From Bryopsis sp. KO-2023 (taxonomy: Eukaryota > Chlorophyta > Ulvophyceae > Bryopsidales > Bryopsidaceae): a stretch of 64,000 nucleotides of DNA. Below, piece by piece: positions 1-11,388 of this stretch; within the stretch, counting starts at the first letter, position 1; the number at the start of each line of letters is the position of its first letter. Under the pieces are notes generated by a model. It was given only the letters and a program-made list of their open reading frames with translations. It had not been told where the DNA came from and did no database searches. Made by a program: the position numbers and the translations under genes. The DNA is taken from assembly GCA_030272585.1 (NCBI GenBank), contig BSYQ01000005.1, forward strand, positions 2,418,001 through 2,482,000. The letters are read 5' to 3'.

Positions 1-2086
1 CTACAGCGTGGGAGAGTAAAGATCGACGGTGTACCCGAACGCGCAGGCGACTAGAAAGAGTGCGACCTGGCGCAGGGAAAAACGTCGTCCGGCGCGAAGT
101 CTTTCCGCCGACTGACGACCTTGTGACGACCTTGCCAGGAACACGAAAAAAAGTCGTTCTGGCGGGTGACTAATCGTCACTCTTTCCCAGTGCGCAGATT
201 CCGCACCGCCTGAGCCGCAATTCAATTGCAGGCTGAGTCACCGACTAAGACACTAGTCTAGTCGACTGTAAAAACGCGACCGAGAAAGTAACACCCGACT
301 TTACTACTATCTAATTCCGACCTAGTAAGGTTCACGGAAAAGATAGCGACTAGGATAGCAACCAGGACGACAATAAGTTAGCCTCCTGGATCGCATCTAA
401 GTCGCCGGAAAAGTTCCAAACTTTCCGGAAGCACTCTCCTACAGCCAAAATTCCAGGCGGATCAAAAGAAAGCATGTCCGGCCAAACACCACAACTACCA
501 CCTATTCCACCTCCCGAGGAGGAAGTGGTAGAGGATAACCAGCTAGTTCCAGTGGTCTATCCTGATGTGGTGTGCCCACTAGAACAAGTCGATCACTTGC
601 AGTGGGAAAGACATGTTCCCGACCGGGTTCAAGAACCAGACCAGGCTGGCAACCTGGACGCCGAAATGTCTGGAGACGAGGCGTATGACGAGGAAATGGA
701 TGATATCCCGACGATAGAAGTCACCAACATCCTACACCAAGAACGCCAGCAACTAAACGTTCACCAACAAGAGGTGCACGTTCATGGTGTGGATGAAGGG
801 CAACTGAGGGATACAGCCGAGCATGTATTTGCTGCGGTTTCCTCGAACGTGCATGAAGTTGCACAGAACCTGGAAGGACAAGTCCACGAGCAAGTCCAGC
901 GAGCGGAATCAAGTTTAAAAGTCGACCTGAAGGAGGAATATGAGCAGTTCGAGCTCTATATCCGGAAGGAGGCCCAGAAGCTAGTCAAGCATAACACCGA
1001 AGCTATCGAAAGACAGCAGAAATTGCTAGACTACCAGCAACTGTTGCTGGAAAAGAACATCCGGTCCACAGAACGGATCGACCGTAACTTGTTAGGAAAG
1101 TTCGACAACGAGCAAATTCTGGAAGCACAGATTGCACGTATGAAGGAAGCGGCCGACGCTAAGGCTGCAACCGACGAGGAACGAAACGAGTTGCGGGCAA
1201 AACAAGTTCTAGAGCTTCAGAATTCCGTTACAACGGTTGTAGAAGGCATGCACCTTCAACAAACCACGCTGGATAAACTTGCTACTGTTTCCAATGAGTC
1301 TCGGGGTGAAGCAGAGTACCACCAAGAACAGTTGGACACATTCGGAGGCCTGTTAAATCAGAGTCTTCACGTGCTGCAGAGCTTGGAAGAAGCCGAGGAG
1401 CAACGCAAACAGAGAAGAGCGGACCGAGGCAGTGTTAGCTCTGAGAGCACAGCAGGAGAACAGAGGTCGAAGCAGCTGATGGAAAAGTTTCTATCAGACG
1501 CGACAGCAAAGCAGCAGACTTTGGAAAGTACTCTCTCAAAGTATGTTGATTCCAAGTTTAAAGAGACTCTGGGCGCATGGAAAGAACGAGAAAAAGTTGT
1601 CGTTCCAGCACAAGACCCAGTTGTAGTTGGAATGATGGGAGTAGGAACTGGTACGGTGACTTTGCCGACCACGATAGCTGCACCCACGAGCGTTCCTCTG
1701 GGATTATCCACTCCTCTGATCAGTTTATCCACTCCGTTACCACCTGTTCCGGATTGGAATACGTTTACTGGTCTAACAACGTTAGGAGGACTGGGACCCA
1801 GCCCATCAATGACTGTCGCAGATTCTGCAAGCACACCAACCCCATTCTGTTGGGGCGAATTTAATTGGTGTCAATCCTGGTCTCCCAGGACGCAGCCACA
1901 AACTATGGCTATGGGAGTACCATTCGGCCAACCCGGTACACTGAGCACACCCTTATCGGGGCGAAGAGCTCAACCGATATTGAGTGCTCCTGCTACCGTG
2001 CGTGTAATGCCAACAACATCCCTGACAACACAACCACCGACGACAACAATACCTATGTCGGTCTTCCATCCGATTCCACTTCTAAA

Positions 2087-2498
2087 CAGTCATGGGCTGC
2101 ACAGGACAGACCCCTGTCCTGTGCACCGCACAGGACAGGGTTCTGTGCAGGTTCTGTGCACCGTGTGCTGTCCTGTCCTGTGCAGCGGAATTGCACAGGC
2201 CAGAACAGCACAGACTGTCTGTGCAGTGCACAGGGTCAGACCTGTGCTGCACAGGTGAGCAGACCTGCACAGCACAGCACAGATCTGCACAGAATCTGCA
2301 CAGAACTGCACAGAATCTGCACAGATTTGGCACAGAATCTGCACAGAACTGCACAGAAACTGCACAGATGTTGCACAGACCCTGTCTGTGCTGTGCTGTA
2401 CAGGTCTGTGCACCTGTGCAGCACAGGTCTGACCCTGTGCACAGCACAGACAGTCTGTTCTGTCCTGTCCTGTGCACAGGGGTCTCAGCCCATGTCTG
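2087..2498. mobile_element. hAT-like miniature element, CTGTGCAC family, copy 1
   Basis: A 412-bp insertion with inverted ends CAGTCATGGGCTG and CAGCCCATGTCTG and a perfect 8-bp duplication CTTCTAAA (2079-2086 and 2499-2506). The interior is almost wholly built from variants of TCTGTGCAG/CTGCACAGA and CCTGTCCTG/CAGGACAGG, so both strands and nearly all frames are open without being genes. The 8-bp duplication and CAG start fit the hAT superfamily. No coding capacity. It lies in the gag region of element A. Confidence 0.9.
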
Positions 2499-3703
2499 CT
2501 TCTAAACACCCAACCAGGTACCCAACCTGGCACCCAACCAAGTATGGGACAATCCGTGAATCAAGACGGAGCACTTCCATCGAGTAACCCGTATTACGGG
2601 TGGGGTTCGTATCCCTTACCTCCATCAAGCCAGCCACAGGGTGGTTATCGATCTGGCGGTGGTGGAGGTGGACCCGGAGGTGGACCTGGGGGTGGTGGAG
2701 GCGGAGGAGGAGGAGGACCACCCGGTAGTGGAGGGGGTTCATTCCCGTCTGTGCCGGGTGGCGGTGGGGGTGGAGGATGGCCATACCACCCAGGTGGTGG
2801 TGGTGGCGGTGGAGGTGGGGGTCCTCCGGACCCAAACCTAGGCTTTGCAGCCCCGCAAGATCGCCACGGACGGATTCCGTCATCCGTTCGTATCCCTTTC
2901 CCAAAGGCTTTCTCAGGAGATGGCCAACGATGGATCAGAGACTGGCAGCTGGAAATGACGGTCTACTGTCAAACTCTGGACCTCGACGAGAGCTTATGGT
3001 TCAGGCTCTTTCGCAGCAATCTGACCGGAGCCGCTGCTCAGTGGCGAAACGTTCAGGATCTGCGTACCAGGGAGGGGAAAAGACAACCAGTCGCGAACTG
3101 GATTGAGTTTGTTGAGGAACTGGTCCAAGCATTTGAACCCACTCGCATGTCTGATGTAGCCAGGCGCAAACTGCGAGGCCTGAAACAGACAGGGTCAGTG
3201 CATCAGTACATTGTCGCTTTCCGCGAACAAGTGCTGAGGATCCCAAACATGACCGACGAAGAACAGTACTTCTTCTTCGTGGACGGTCTTAAGTTCCATG
3301 TAAAACAACAAACCGTTGCTCATGTCCCGCAAGGAATTGAGCAGGCGATCGAGACCATACTATGGATCCGATCACGATCTAATCGGTCGTGGATTGATCG
3401 GTCCGACCGATTAAATCGTGATCGGGTTTTTCCGATCAGATCGATCGCCGATCAAATCGGTTTGGCCGATCATCGATGGAGATCGGCCGATCACCAATCT
3501 GATCGGCTGACCGATTTAATCGGCCAACTTTGATCGGCCGATCACGATCAAACCGATCAACGTCGGCCGATCAAGTGCCGACAGGTCGCGGCGCTTGATC
3601 GGGATCGAGATCGGGATCGGAGATGCCGATTAGATCGGATCATGATCGGTCAATTGATCGGTCCATCACAAATGCCGAGAAATCACCACCCGCAGGTGTT
3701 TCT

Positions 3704-3778
3704 GGGGTGCAGGGATTCGAACCTGGGACCTAACAGACTAGAGACAGACGCATTAACGCTTGGACCACTCGGAGCCAC
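3704..3778 (-). other. tRNA-like module, left partner of divergent pair
   Basis: Read on the minus strand it has a Leu/Ser-like A box (TGGCTCCGAGTGG) and a perfect B box (GGTTCGAATCC, at 3713-3723). TATATAA on the same strand (3801-3807) ends 23 bp before the module start, the usual place of an upstream TATA for RNA polymerase III. The acceptor strands do not pair well, so I call it tRNA-like, not a functional tRNA gene. Confidence 0.6.
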
Positions 3779-3864
3779 GGTCACTAGGTCATCCGTGTCA
3801 TTATATACCTCAGTTTGTCGGACTGACAGATCACCTATATAATGACACGGATCACCTACAAACC

Positions 3865-3939
3865 GTGGCTCCGAGTGGTCCAAGCGTTAGTGAGTATGCT
3901 TCTAATCCGTTAGGTACCCGGTTCGAATCCTTCCACCTC
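3865..3939 (+). other. tRNA-like module, right partner of divergent pair
   Basis: A box TGGCTCCGAGTGG and B box GGTTCGAATCC (3920-3930). TATATAA at 3836-3842 lies 23-29 bp upstream, mirroring the left partner. It is followed by a short hairpin (CACC-TGCG-GGTG; TTCG loop in other copies) and a TTTT run at 3971-3974 that could end RNA polymerase III transcription. The acceptor stem is poorly paired. Similar pairs lie in the copies at 5742-7301, 9541-10565, 17579-33841 and 31728-32847. Confidence 0.6.
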
Positions 3940-4920
3940 AGAAACACCTGCGGGTGGTGACTTGTCGGCATTTTCGCGAGACCGATCAATTCATCGATCA
4001 AATGATCAATACCGATCATGATCGGATGCAGGTCCGATCACGATCGGCCGATGACGATCACACCGATCAAGGTCAGCCGATGAAGTGCCGACAGGTCGCG
4101 GCGCTTGATCGTGATCGGGATCGTGATCGGAACAACCGATCAGATCGGTGATCGGCGAACCGATCACGATCACGATCAACATGTGATCGGACGATCAAGA
4201 GCACGATCAACATTTGATCGGCCGATCACGATCACGATCACCGATCAGCCAAAAATGAAAAAAAAAAAAAAAAAAACCGATCATTGCTAAAATCGGTTCT
4301 AGGACGCAGTTATGATGTCGGATTACTGCTGTGACCTAATATTACCTTAGTTTTGGAAGATCGATCAGATCCATAGTATGATCGAGACGGCGGCGAGATT
4401 GGATGCCATTGCCTCAACCGACGGAGGAAACTTTCGCGGCCGTGGAAACTGGCGCGGAGGTAAAGGCCTAGGCCAGAACAAAAAGCAAAACCAACCCCAG
4501 ACTGATGACACAAACCAGATGGGTAATCAGCAGCAACCTCAGCCAGACCAGGCACAAAATATTGGCCAGGGGCGAGGTAGCGGAAGGGATGGTGGCCGAG
4601 GTCGCGGACGAGGTGGTGGGAGGAACCAAGGACGTGGAGGTGGAGGCGCGAATCCTAAATGCTTTATGTGTGGAAAAACGGGGCATATCCAAAGTAATTG
4701 TCCAGAGAGCGATAAGTTCAGGAAATGGTTAAACGAAAAAGCCGAATGAACAGAGCCCAGACTCGTTCGGCGAGACGTAAAAGGGCACGCCGCCACAAAT
4801 ATAAGCAGCGCCGAAAACTTCTAAGAAAAGAAAGGGAAGCTCAAAAAGCACATGAGAATAAAAGAGCACTGGGTGAAAAAGAAAAGAATGCTACCCAAGG
4901 TGCAGAGGGATCGATAATGA

Positions 4921-5741
4921 GTGCTACGTTGGAAGCTCGATCCAGTAAGTGCAGCACGCTTGCTAGGACAAGTTCGGACGCAAGTTCTGAATCTGTCAAC
5001 TCTGTTCATGGAGACCTTGGTAGTCCTGAAGGAACCGAAGGTTCGGTATCGTTTCCGCCTCAAGGAACGAAACGAATTCCTGAAGGAAAAGCACCGGAAA
5101 AGGATCCGGAAAAGCCTGCAACTCGCTCACCACCAACTGACGAGAGGTCCAGAAGTGGAAGAAGGTCAGCATTCACCTTCAGAGCGTATTTTACCACTGG
5201 GAGGACCTAGTCACATGAAATTCATGGGATATGAAATTCAGGCACGATTGGGAGGAGTACCGATCTCCGCCTACGTTGATTGTGGTGCGACGGAGAATTA
5301 CATCAACAAGAAACTTTCAGCGAGACTGAAACTACCGACTACTGGGTGTCAAAAAGGGGTCACTTTGGCGGACGGAACCCTATGTTCACTTGACCAGCGT
5401 TGCGAAAACTTGCAGATCCGGATGGGTACTTATACTACAACCCTTTCCGCAGACGTTTTCCCCAACCTGTCATATGACCTGATACTAGGGCTTCCTTGGT
5501 TGATGCAAACCAACCCTAAACTGGACTTGCCAAGTGGTACGCTCAAAGTTCCAGTAGGAGCTGGATGGACAACTGTTCCCATGAAGGAACGACCATCAGA
5601 CTACTTACAGCTTCTGACCCCAGAAATAGAGTCGATTTCAGCGAAAAAGATCTTCTCGCTAGTGAAGAACAGTCCGGAAGTAGATCAGGCATACCTTGTG
5701 GTAGTGCGGAACACCACACCGGAGGACATGTCGCATTTAAT
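4921..5741 (+). pseudogene. Protease region of element A
   Basis: A low-complexity charged stretch is followed by a retropepsin-like domain (about 5215-5560) with the active-site context YVDCGATENYIN and a later hydrophobic ILGLPWL motif, the usual pair of landmarks of a Ty3-type aspartic protease. The coding sequence is cut by the DNA element inserted at 5742. Part of the fossil element A. Confidence 0.8.
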
Positions 5742-7301
5742 CATACTATGGACGTGATCGGAAATGATCGGCCGTCCATTTTCAATGTCAGGACAGGTCG
5801 TTTCACTGATCTGACCTGACACGATCTCGTTCCACATGATTCTAAAAATGATCGGTTTTTTTTTTTTTTTTTTTTACCGATCATGATCGATGATCGTGAT
5901 CGTGATCGGCCGATTAAAACCTGATCGATGATCGTGGTCGGCCGATCAAAGCTTGATCGTAATCGGGATCGGGCTTCCGATTATCGATCTAATCGGTTGC
6001 TCCGATCACGATCCCGATCACGATCAAGCGTTGCGACATGCAGACGCCTAATCGGCCGATCAAGATCGGTGAAACGCCGATTAATCGGATGTTGATCCGA
6101 TCACCTCCGACCATGATCGGCCATGGATCAATTGATCGGAATTTAATTTAAGATTCCGATCATGATCGGTCCCATGATCAATTGATCGGTCAATTGATCG
6201 GTCTTACGAAAATGCCCACAAGTCACCACCCGAAGGTGTTTCTGGAGGTGTAAGGACTCGAACCTAGGACCTCACTGACTGGAATCAAGCAAATCAACGC
6301 TTGGACCACTCTGAGCCACGATTAGAGTGTGCTCCGTGTCATTATATACCTGATCACTCAGTCCGACAAACTGAGGTATATAATAACACGGATGACCTAG
6401 TGATCGTGGCACAGAGTGGTCCAAGCGTTGATTTGCTTGATTCCAGTCAGTGAGGTCCTAGGTTCGAGTCCTTACACCTCCAGAAACACCTTCGGGTGGT
6501 GACTTGTGGGCATTTTCGTAAGACCGATCAATTGATCATGGGACCGATCATGATCGCAGCTCCGATCCCGATCACGATCTCGATCAAGCGTCGCACCCTG
6601 TCAGCACCTGATCGGCAGCAGAGATAGGACTTGGGCCAAATTTTTGGTCCGACTCCGGTCCGGTCCGGTTACGGTCGGGTTACGGTCACCGTACTACGGC
6701 CGTAACTCCGTACCGTAACCGGAGTAATATGTTGTTTTTACGGTACGGAACAGGTACGGTATAACTACGGTAGGCCCTAAATCACCGTGAAGTAGCGTGG
6801 TTCAGTGGTAAAGCGTTAGGCTGCAGTTAGTAGGGTCGCGGGTTCGAATCCCCCTGGGTTCCTTTGGAATCGCGGGACCCTGCGGGGGTCACTTTCTACG
6901 GTTTACGGTTGTTACGGCCGTTACGGTCGTTACGGTCCGGTACGGAGCGGTACGGAGTGGTACGGTGCTACGGTTACGGCCGTAAAAGTACGATTTTCTG
7001 ACGAAAATTGTACTCCGGTTACGGTCCGGTTACGGTGGTTACGGTCCGGTTACGGTGACCGTAACCGTAAAGTCCTATCTCTGATCGGCAGTTTTTGATC
7101 GGCCGATCACGATCAGGCCGATCAAAAACTGCCGATCAGGTTGGGCGACCGATCAGATCGATGATCGGCCGATCGTGATCGATGATCGGCCCTGCCAGAC
7201 CTGATCGGCGACCGATCAGATCGGTGATCGGCCGATCACGATCATGATCGGTCTCCCGGTTGATCGGAGACCGATCTGATCGTGATCGGATCCATAGTAT
7301 G
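5742..7301. mobile_element. GATCGG-rich hAT-like element, copy 2, with nested element
   Basis: Inverted ends CATACTATGGA and TCCATAGTATG; 8-bp duplication CATTTAAT at 5734-5741 and 7302-7309. It contains a divergent tRNA-like pair (B boxes near 6253-6263 on the minus strand and 6461-6471 on the plus strand, the latter GGTTCGAGTCC) around a TATATA-bearing palindromic spacer. A different hAT-like element is nested at 6619-7083. The left arm differs from copy 1 and matches the copy at 31728-32847, so there are subfamilies. Confidence 0.9.
6619..7083 (+). mobile_element. GTTACGG-rich hAT-like element with one tRNA-like module, copy 1
   Basis: A 465-bp element with inverted ends CAGAGATAGGACTT and AAGTCCTATCTCTG and 8-bp duplication ATCGGCAG (6611-6618 and 7084-7091). 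The interior is composed of GTTACGGT/ACCGTAAC variants. A tRNA-like module at about 6792-6862 has A box TGGTTCAGTGG and B box GGTTCGAATCC, with TATAACTA at 6760-6767 about 25-32 bp upstream, and is followed by hairpin GGGACCCTGCGGGGGTC. A second copy of the same length lies inverted at 22627-23091. Confidence 0.92.
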
Positions 7302-9540
7302 CATTTAATGCACTATCCTTATCCGGGAATTCCAGAGGAGCAGTTGAACGCCACTGGAACCACACCAGCTTATCTGCAAACGGATGTGGAAAAGGTAATG
7401 CACCCGGGTATTGACCCGAAGATCAAGACTATTCTCACGAGTTTCAAGGATGTTTTCCCGAAAGATTTACCACCCGGCATCCCTCCAGTCAGGAAAGGCC
7501 ACGAATTTAAGGTGGACCTGGAGGATGAACAAATGACCCCAATCCACCGTCCTTTGTACAAACTCTCTCCAGCCGAGCTGGATGAAGTGAGGACGCAGGT
7601 GGATTATCTCCTTGAGCAAAGGAAGATCCGACCCTCCGAGAGTCCCTGGGGCGCACCCATACTCTTTGTTCCCAAGAAAGACGGAGGTTTGCGGATGTGT
7701 GTGGATTACCGGTGGATAAACGCGTTCACCGTTAAAAACAGGTATCCACTACCTCTTCCTGAGGAGCTTATGGATCGTCTCGCGAAGGCAAAGATCTATA
7801 CGAAGATCGACCTTCGATCGGGCTACTGGCAGTTCCCCGTTCGACCCAAGGACACCCCAAAGACAGCATTCCGGACGAGATACGGACACTTCGAATTTCT
7901 CATTTGTCCGTTCGGAATGACCAACTGTCCAGAACAGTTCCAGACCATGGTTCAGGACTTGCTGGGGGAGTTCCTTGACGACTTTGTCGTGGTGTTTATC
8001 GACGATATTCTGGTGTTTTCCAACTCAGTGGAAGAACACGTCGAGCACCTAAAATTGGTCTTTGAACGGTTGCGAAAACACAAGCTGTACGCAAAAGCCA
8101 GTAAGTGCGAGATAGGGGTATCCGAGACGGACTACTTGGGGTATCATTTGTCCGGAAAAGGCCTCCAACCGATGCAGGATAAAGTTGAGGCTATTCAACG
8201 CTGGAAGGAGTTAACTTCGGTAACTGATGTACGAAGTTTCCTGGGAATGGTTTCTTACTATCGTAAGTTCATTCCTGAGTTCGCTAGGATTGCGAGTCCT
8301 CTGACAGATCTAACGAAGAAAGATACTGTTTGGGAATGGGGACCGAACCAACGCAATGCCTACAACGAGCTTAAGGATCGGATTAGCCGTGCACCGATCT
8401 TACTCCTTCCCGATCCTGCCAGAGAATACACCGTGATAACGGACGCATCCGGAACTGCATATGGAGCAGTTCTGACCCAGGATCACGGGAAAGGTTTGCA
8501 ACCTATTGCCTACCTTTCCAGACGATTAAAACCAGCTGAGACACGTTACTCCGCATACGAGCGGGAGCTGGGGGCAATCGCGTATGCGTTAGCCCAGTGG
8601 CGACATTACCTTGAGGGGTGCGATGGGGGTGTGAAAGTGCTGACTGACCACAAGCCACTCACCCACTTCATGAGCCAGAGCACAATGTCGCGGACGCAAA
8701 CCCGGTGGTTGAATTCAGGGTTTTTTCAATCCATACGTCCAAAGATCGTCTATATCCAGGGGAAAGCCAACGTGTTGGCAGATGCGTTATCCCGGAGCCT
8801 TCCTGGTCAAACAGACCAGATCAATAACCTCTCCACTTGGGAAGTGGTAGAGAAGGAGGCGTGGAAAGAGGCTTTGAGAGCTGACAAAAAGCTCAAGCCT
8901 ATCTTTGAAAAAACGGAACGAGGGGTTTCTCCGCAATACCAGCTTGAGGACGGTTTTCTGTATTATACCAGAACAGAAACTAGCCCAAGTTTACTTGTCG
9001 TCCCCGAAGCGTCCCAAAAACGGATTTTGGCAGAGCACCATGACGTGCCAAGTGCCGGTCATGTTGGAGCAGACCGCATGACTGAAGTACTTACCCGCAG
9101 TTACTGGTGGAAAGGCGTTGGGTTGGACATTAAGGCATACGTGAAAACGTGCCCTACATGCCAGCTTAACAAATCGGACTTGCAAAGACAGAAAGGTCTT
9201 TTGCAGCCGTTGCCTATCCCAGACCAGAAATGGGAACAAATCACGACGGATTTGGTTACGGACCTACCGTCTTCCCACGGCTTCACAGCAATCGCAGTCT
9301 TTGTAGACCGATTGACGAAGTATGCGAGGTTTGTACCCTGCAACAAAACTATCACGGCGCCGGAATACGCAAAGCTGTTCGTGGAGAACATATACAAACA
9401 CTACGGACTGCCTAAAATCATAGTTTCGGATCGGGACCCAAGGTTCACAAGTCTCTTTTGGACCTCCCTTTTCAAGACTTTAGGTACTCAACTCCGGATG
9501 AGCACTGCATACCATCCCCAGACGGATGGGCAGTCAGAGG
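7302..9540 (+). pseudogene. Reverse transcriptase, RNase H and integrase region of element A
   Basis: A long open stretch encodes the Ty3-type reverse transcriptase (landmarks VPKKDGG, FPFGM-like FICPFGMTN and the FIDD active site), RNase H (DASG, YELGA-like ERELGA, DHKPL) and the integrase start: an HHCC zinc finger (about 9040-9170) and the core domain with conserved acidic residues (TDLV, SDRD). In the family these copy element RNA to DNA and insert it. A DNA element at 9541 separates it from the integrase end. Fossil part. Confidence 0.93.
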
Positions 9541-10565
9541 CATACTATGGATCCGATCACGATCTAATCGGTCGTGGATTGATCGGTCCGACCGATTAAA
9601 TCGTGATCGGGTTTTTCCGATCAGATCGATCGCCGATCAAATCGGTTTGGCCGATCATCGATGGAGATCGGCCGATCACCAATCTGATCGGCTGACCGAT
9701 TTAATCGGCCAACTTTGATCGGCCGATCACGATCAAACCGATCAACGTCGGCCGATCAAGTGCCGACAGGTCGCGGCGCTTGATCGGGATCGAGATCGGG
9801 ATCGGAGATGCCGATTAGATCGGATCATGATCGGTCAATTGATCGGTCCATCACAAATGCCGAGAAATCACCACCCGCAGGTGTTTCTGGGGTGCAGGGA
9901 TTCGAACCTGGGACCTAACAGACTAGAGACAGACGCATTAACGCTTGGACCACTCGGAGCCACGGTCACTAGGTCATCCGTGTCATTATATACCTCAGTT
10001 TGTCGGACTGACAGATCACCTATATAATGACACGGATCACCTACAAACCGTGGCTCCGAGTGGTCCAAGCGTTAGTGAGTATGCTTCTAATCCGTTAGGT
10101 ACCCGGTTCGAATCCTTCCACCTCAGAAACACCTGCGGGTGGTGACTTGTCGGCATTTTCGCGAGACCGATCAATTCATCGATCAAATGATCAATACCGA
10201 TCATGATCGGATGCAGGTCCGATCACGATCGGCCGATGACGATCACACCGATCAAGGTCAGCCGATGAAGTGCCGACAGGTCGCGGCGCTTGATCGTGAT
10301 CGGGATCGTGATCGGAACAACCGATCAGATCGGTGATCGGCGAACCGATCACGATCACGATCAACATGTGATCGGACGATCAAGAGCACGATCAACATTT
10401 GATCGGCCGATCACGATCACGATCACCGATCAGCCAAAAATGAAAAAAAAAAAAAAAAAAACCGATCATTGCTAAAATCGGTTCTAGGACGCAGTTATGA
10501 TGTCGGATTACTGCTGTGACCTAATATTACCTTAGTTTTGGAAGATCGATCAGATCCATAGTATG
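9541..10565. mobile_element. GATCGG-rich hAT-like element, copy 3 (appears identical to copy 1)
   Basis: A 1025-bp insertion with ends CATACTATGGA and TCCATAGTATG; 8-bp duplication GTCAGAGG at 9533-9540 and 10566-10573. By eye its sequence equals copy 1 (3356-4380) throughout, shifted by 6185 bp, with the same tRNA-like pair, poly-A tract and ends, while the flanking duplications differ. That supports two independent and very recent insertions rather than a duplicated block. Confidence 0.92.
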
Positions 10566-11388
10566 GTCAGAGGTCACCATCCGGGTGTTAGAGGATTTCC
10601 TGCGTCCGTACGTGGAACGGTACCCAGACCGTTGGGTGGATTATTTGCCGACGGCTGAGTTTGCCGCAAATAATTCACGAAATGTTTCCACAGGCTACGC
10701 GCCAGCCCACTTACTGTATGGACAGAATATGGGACAGATAGTTGTTGCTAGGAAGAAAGTTCGAACGGGTGATGATTCGGAAATGGCGGCTGAGATGGTC
10801 CGTAAGATGAACGACCAGATGCGAACGGCAAAAGCCAAGTACGCAGAGGCACAGAACCGCATGTGCACCTCAGCAAACAAACGTCGTAGGGCAGTGGATT
10901 TTCAGGTTGGAGACGAAGTGCTGGTGAAAAGCAAGTTTATTCCCCTTGCTTCACTTCAGAAAATCCCTCCGAAAATCCGCCGACGTTTTGTTGGTCCATT
11001 CCGGGTAGCGTGTCGAATAGGCGCAGTTGCCTACCAACTCGAACTACCAGAGCACTGGAAAATCCATTCAACTTTCCATGTGTCAAAGTTGAAGGCTTAC
11101 TCTCGGCTTGATGACGATCAGCGAGAGATAGAAGTTCCGGAGGGGGAACTAGTGGATGGAACCATCGAGTTCGAGGTCGAGCGCATCCTTAGAGATCGGG
11201 GCACTACTCGCAAGGAGTACCTGGTCCTTTGGAAGGGCTACGACTTGATGGAGTCCACCTGGGAGCCAGAACGCCACCTGGCCAATGCCCAAGACTTGCT
11301 TCAGGAGTACTTAGCCAACAAACCGGAGAACCGACAAGCTACCCAGTCTCAGAGAAAGACTAGGGCCCAACGCAGAACCCGAACCTAA
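10566..11388 (+). pseudogene. Integrase C-terminus and chromodomain of element A
   Basis: Continues the integrase core and its GPY/F-type module (VGPFRVACRIG), then ends with a chromodomain (about 11165-11315; EVERILRD, EYLVLWKGY, STWEPE). The aromatic positions W/Y typical of methyl-lysine binding are present. Chromodomains define chromoviruses and steer integration to marked chromatin. Fossil part. Confidence 0.9.

Larger units (their letters stand above)
3356..4380. mobile_element. GATCGG-rich hAT-like element, copy 1 (tRNA-like pair)
   Basis: A 1025-bp insertion with inverted ends CATACTATGGA and TCCATAGTATG and a perfect 8-bp duplication ATCGAGAC (3348-3355 and 4381-4388). The arms are dense in GATCGG, CGATCA and related self-complementary motifs. 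The centre carries two divergent tRNA-like modules around a palindromic spacer. No open frame of consequence. It appears identical in sequence to the copy at 9541-10565. Superfamily is inferred from the 8-bp duplication; the CATACTATGG end is not a textbook hAT terminus, so P- or Merlin-like is an alternative. Confidence 0.92.
474..4749 (+). pseudogene. gag region of element A (interrupted fossil)
   Basis: The first part (474-2086) encodes a charged, coiled-coil-rich protein. After an inserted miniature element comes a glycine-rich stretch (about 2641-2835), then a capsid-like retrotransposon gag domain (about 2880-3355) recognisable by its hydrophobic helix pattern and a spacing like other Ty3 gags. 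After a second insertion the region ends with an RGG-rich stretch and a CCHC zinc knuckle (CFMCGKTGHIQSNC, about 4660-4701), which in this family binds element RNA. Two inserted DNA elements divide the region, at 2087-2498 and 3356-4380. The capsid assignment is by pattern; the zinc knuckle is seen directly. Confidence 0.8.

Noticed and set aside
2082-2533. Overlapping open frames on both strands rich in HRTGQ, CTGSD and AVLCRF
   Set aside because: They are the translation of the CTGTGCAC repeat in all frames, as in 43645-44945. The repeat lacks stops by composition; no start, splice or family evidence.
2485-2904. Minus-strand frame opposite the gag glycine-rich stretch
   Set aside because: His/Val-rich shadow of polyglycine coding on the other strand.
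3356-4380. GATCGG array as a satellite or centromeric repeat
   Set aside because: Discrete ends and exact 8-bp duplications at five of the six copies show transposition, not tandem amplification.
6792-6862. Functional host tRNA gene
   Set aside because: It lies inside a mobile element, is repeated in another copy with the same flanks, and the acceptor strands do not pair convincingly.
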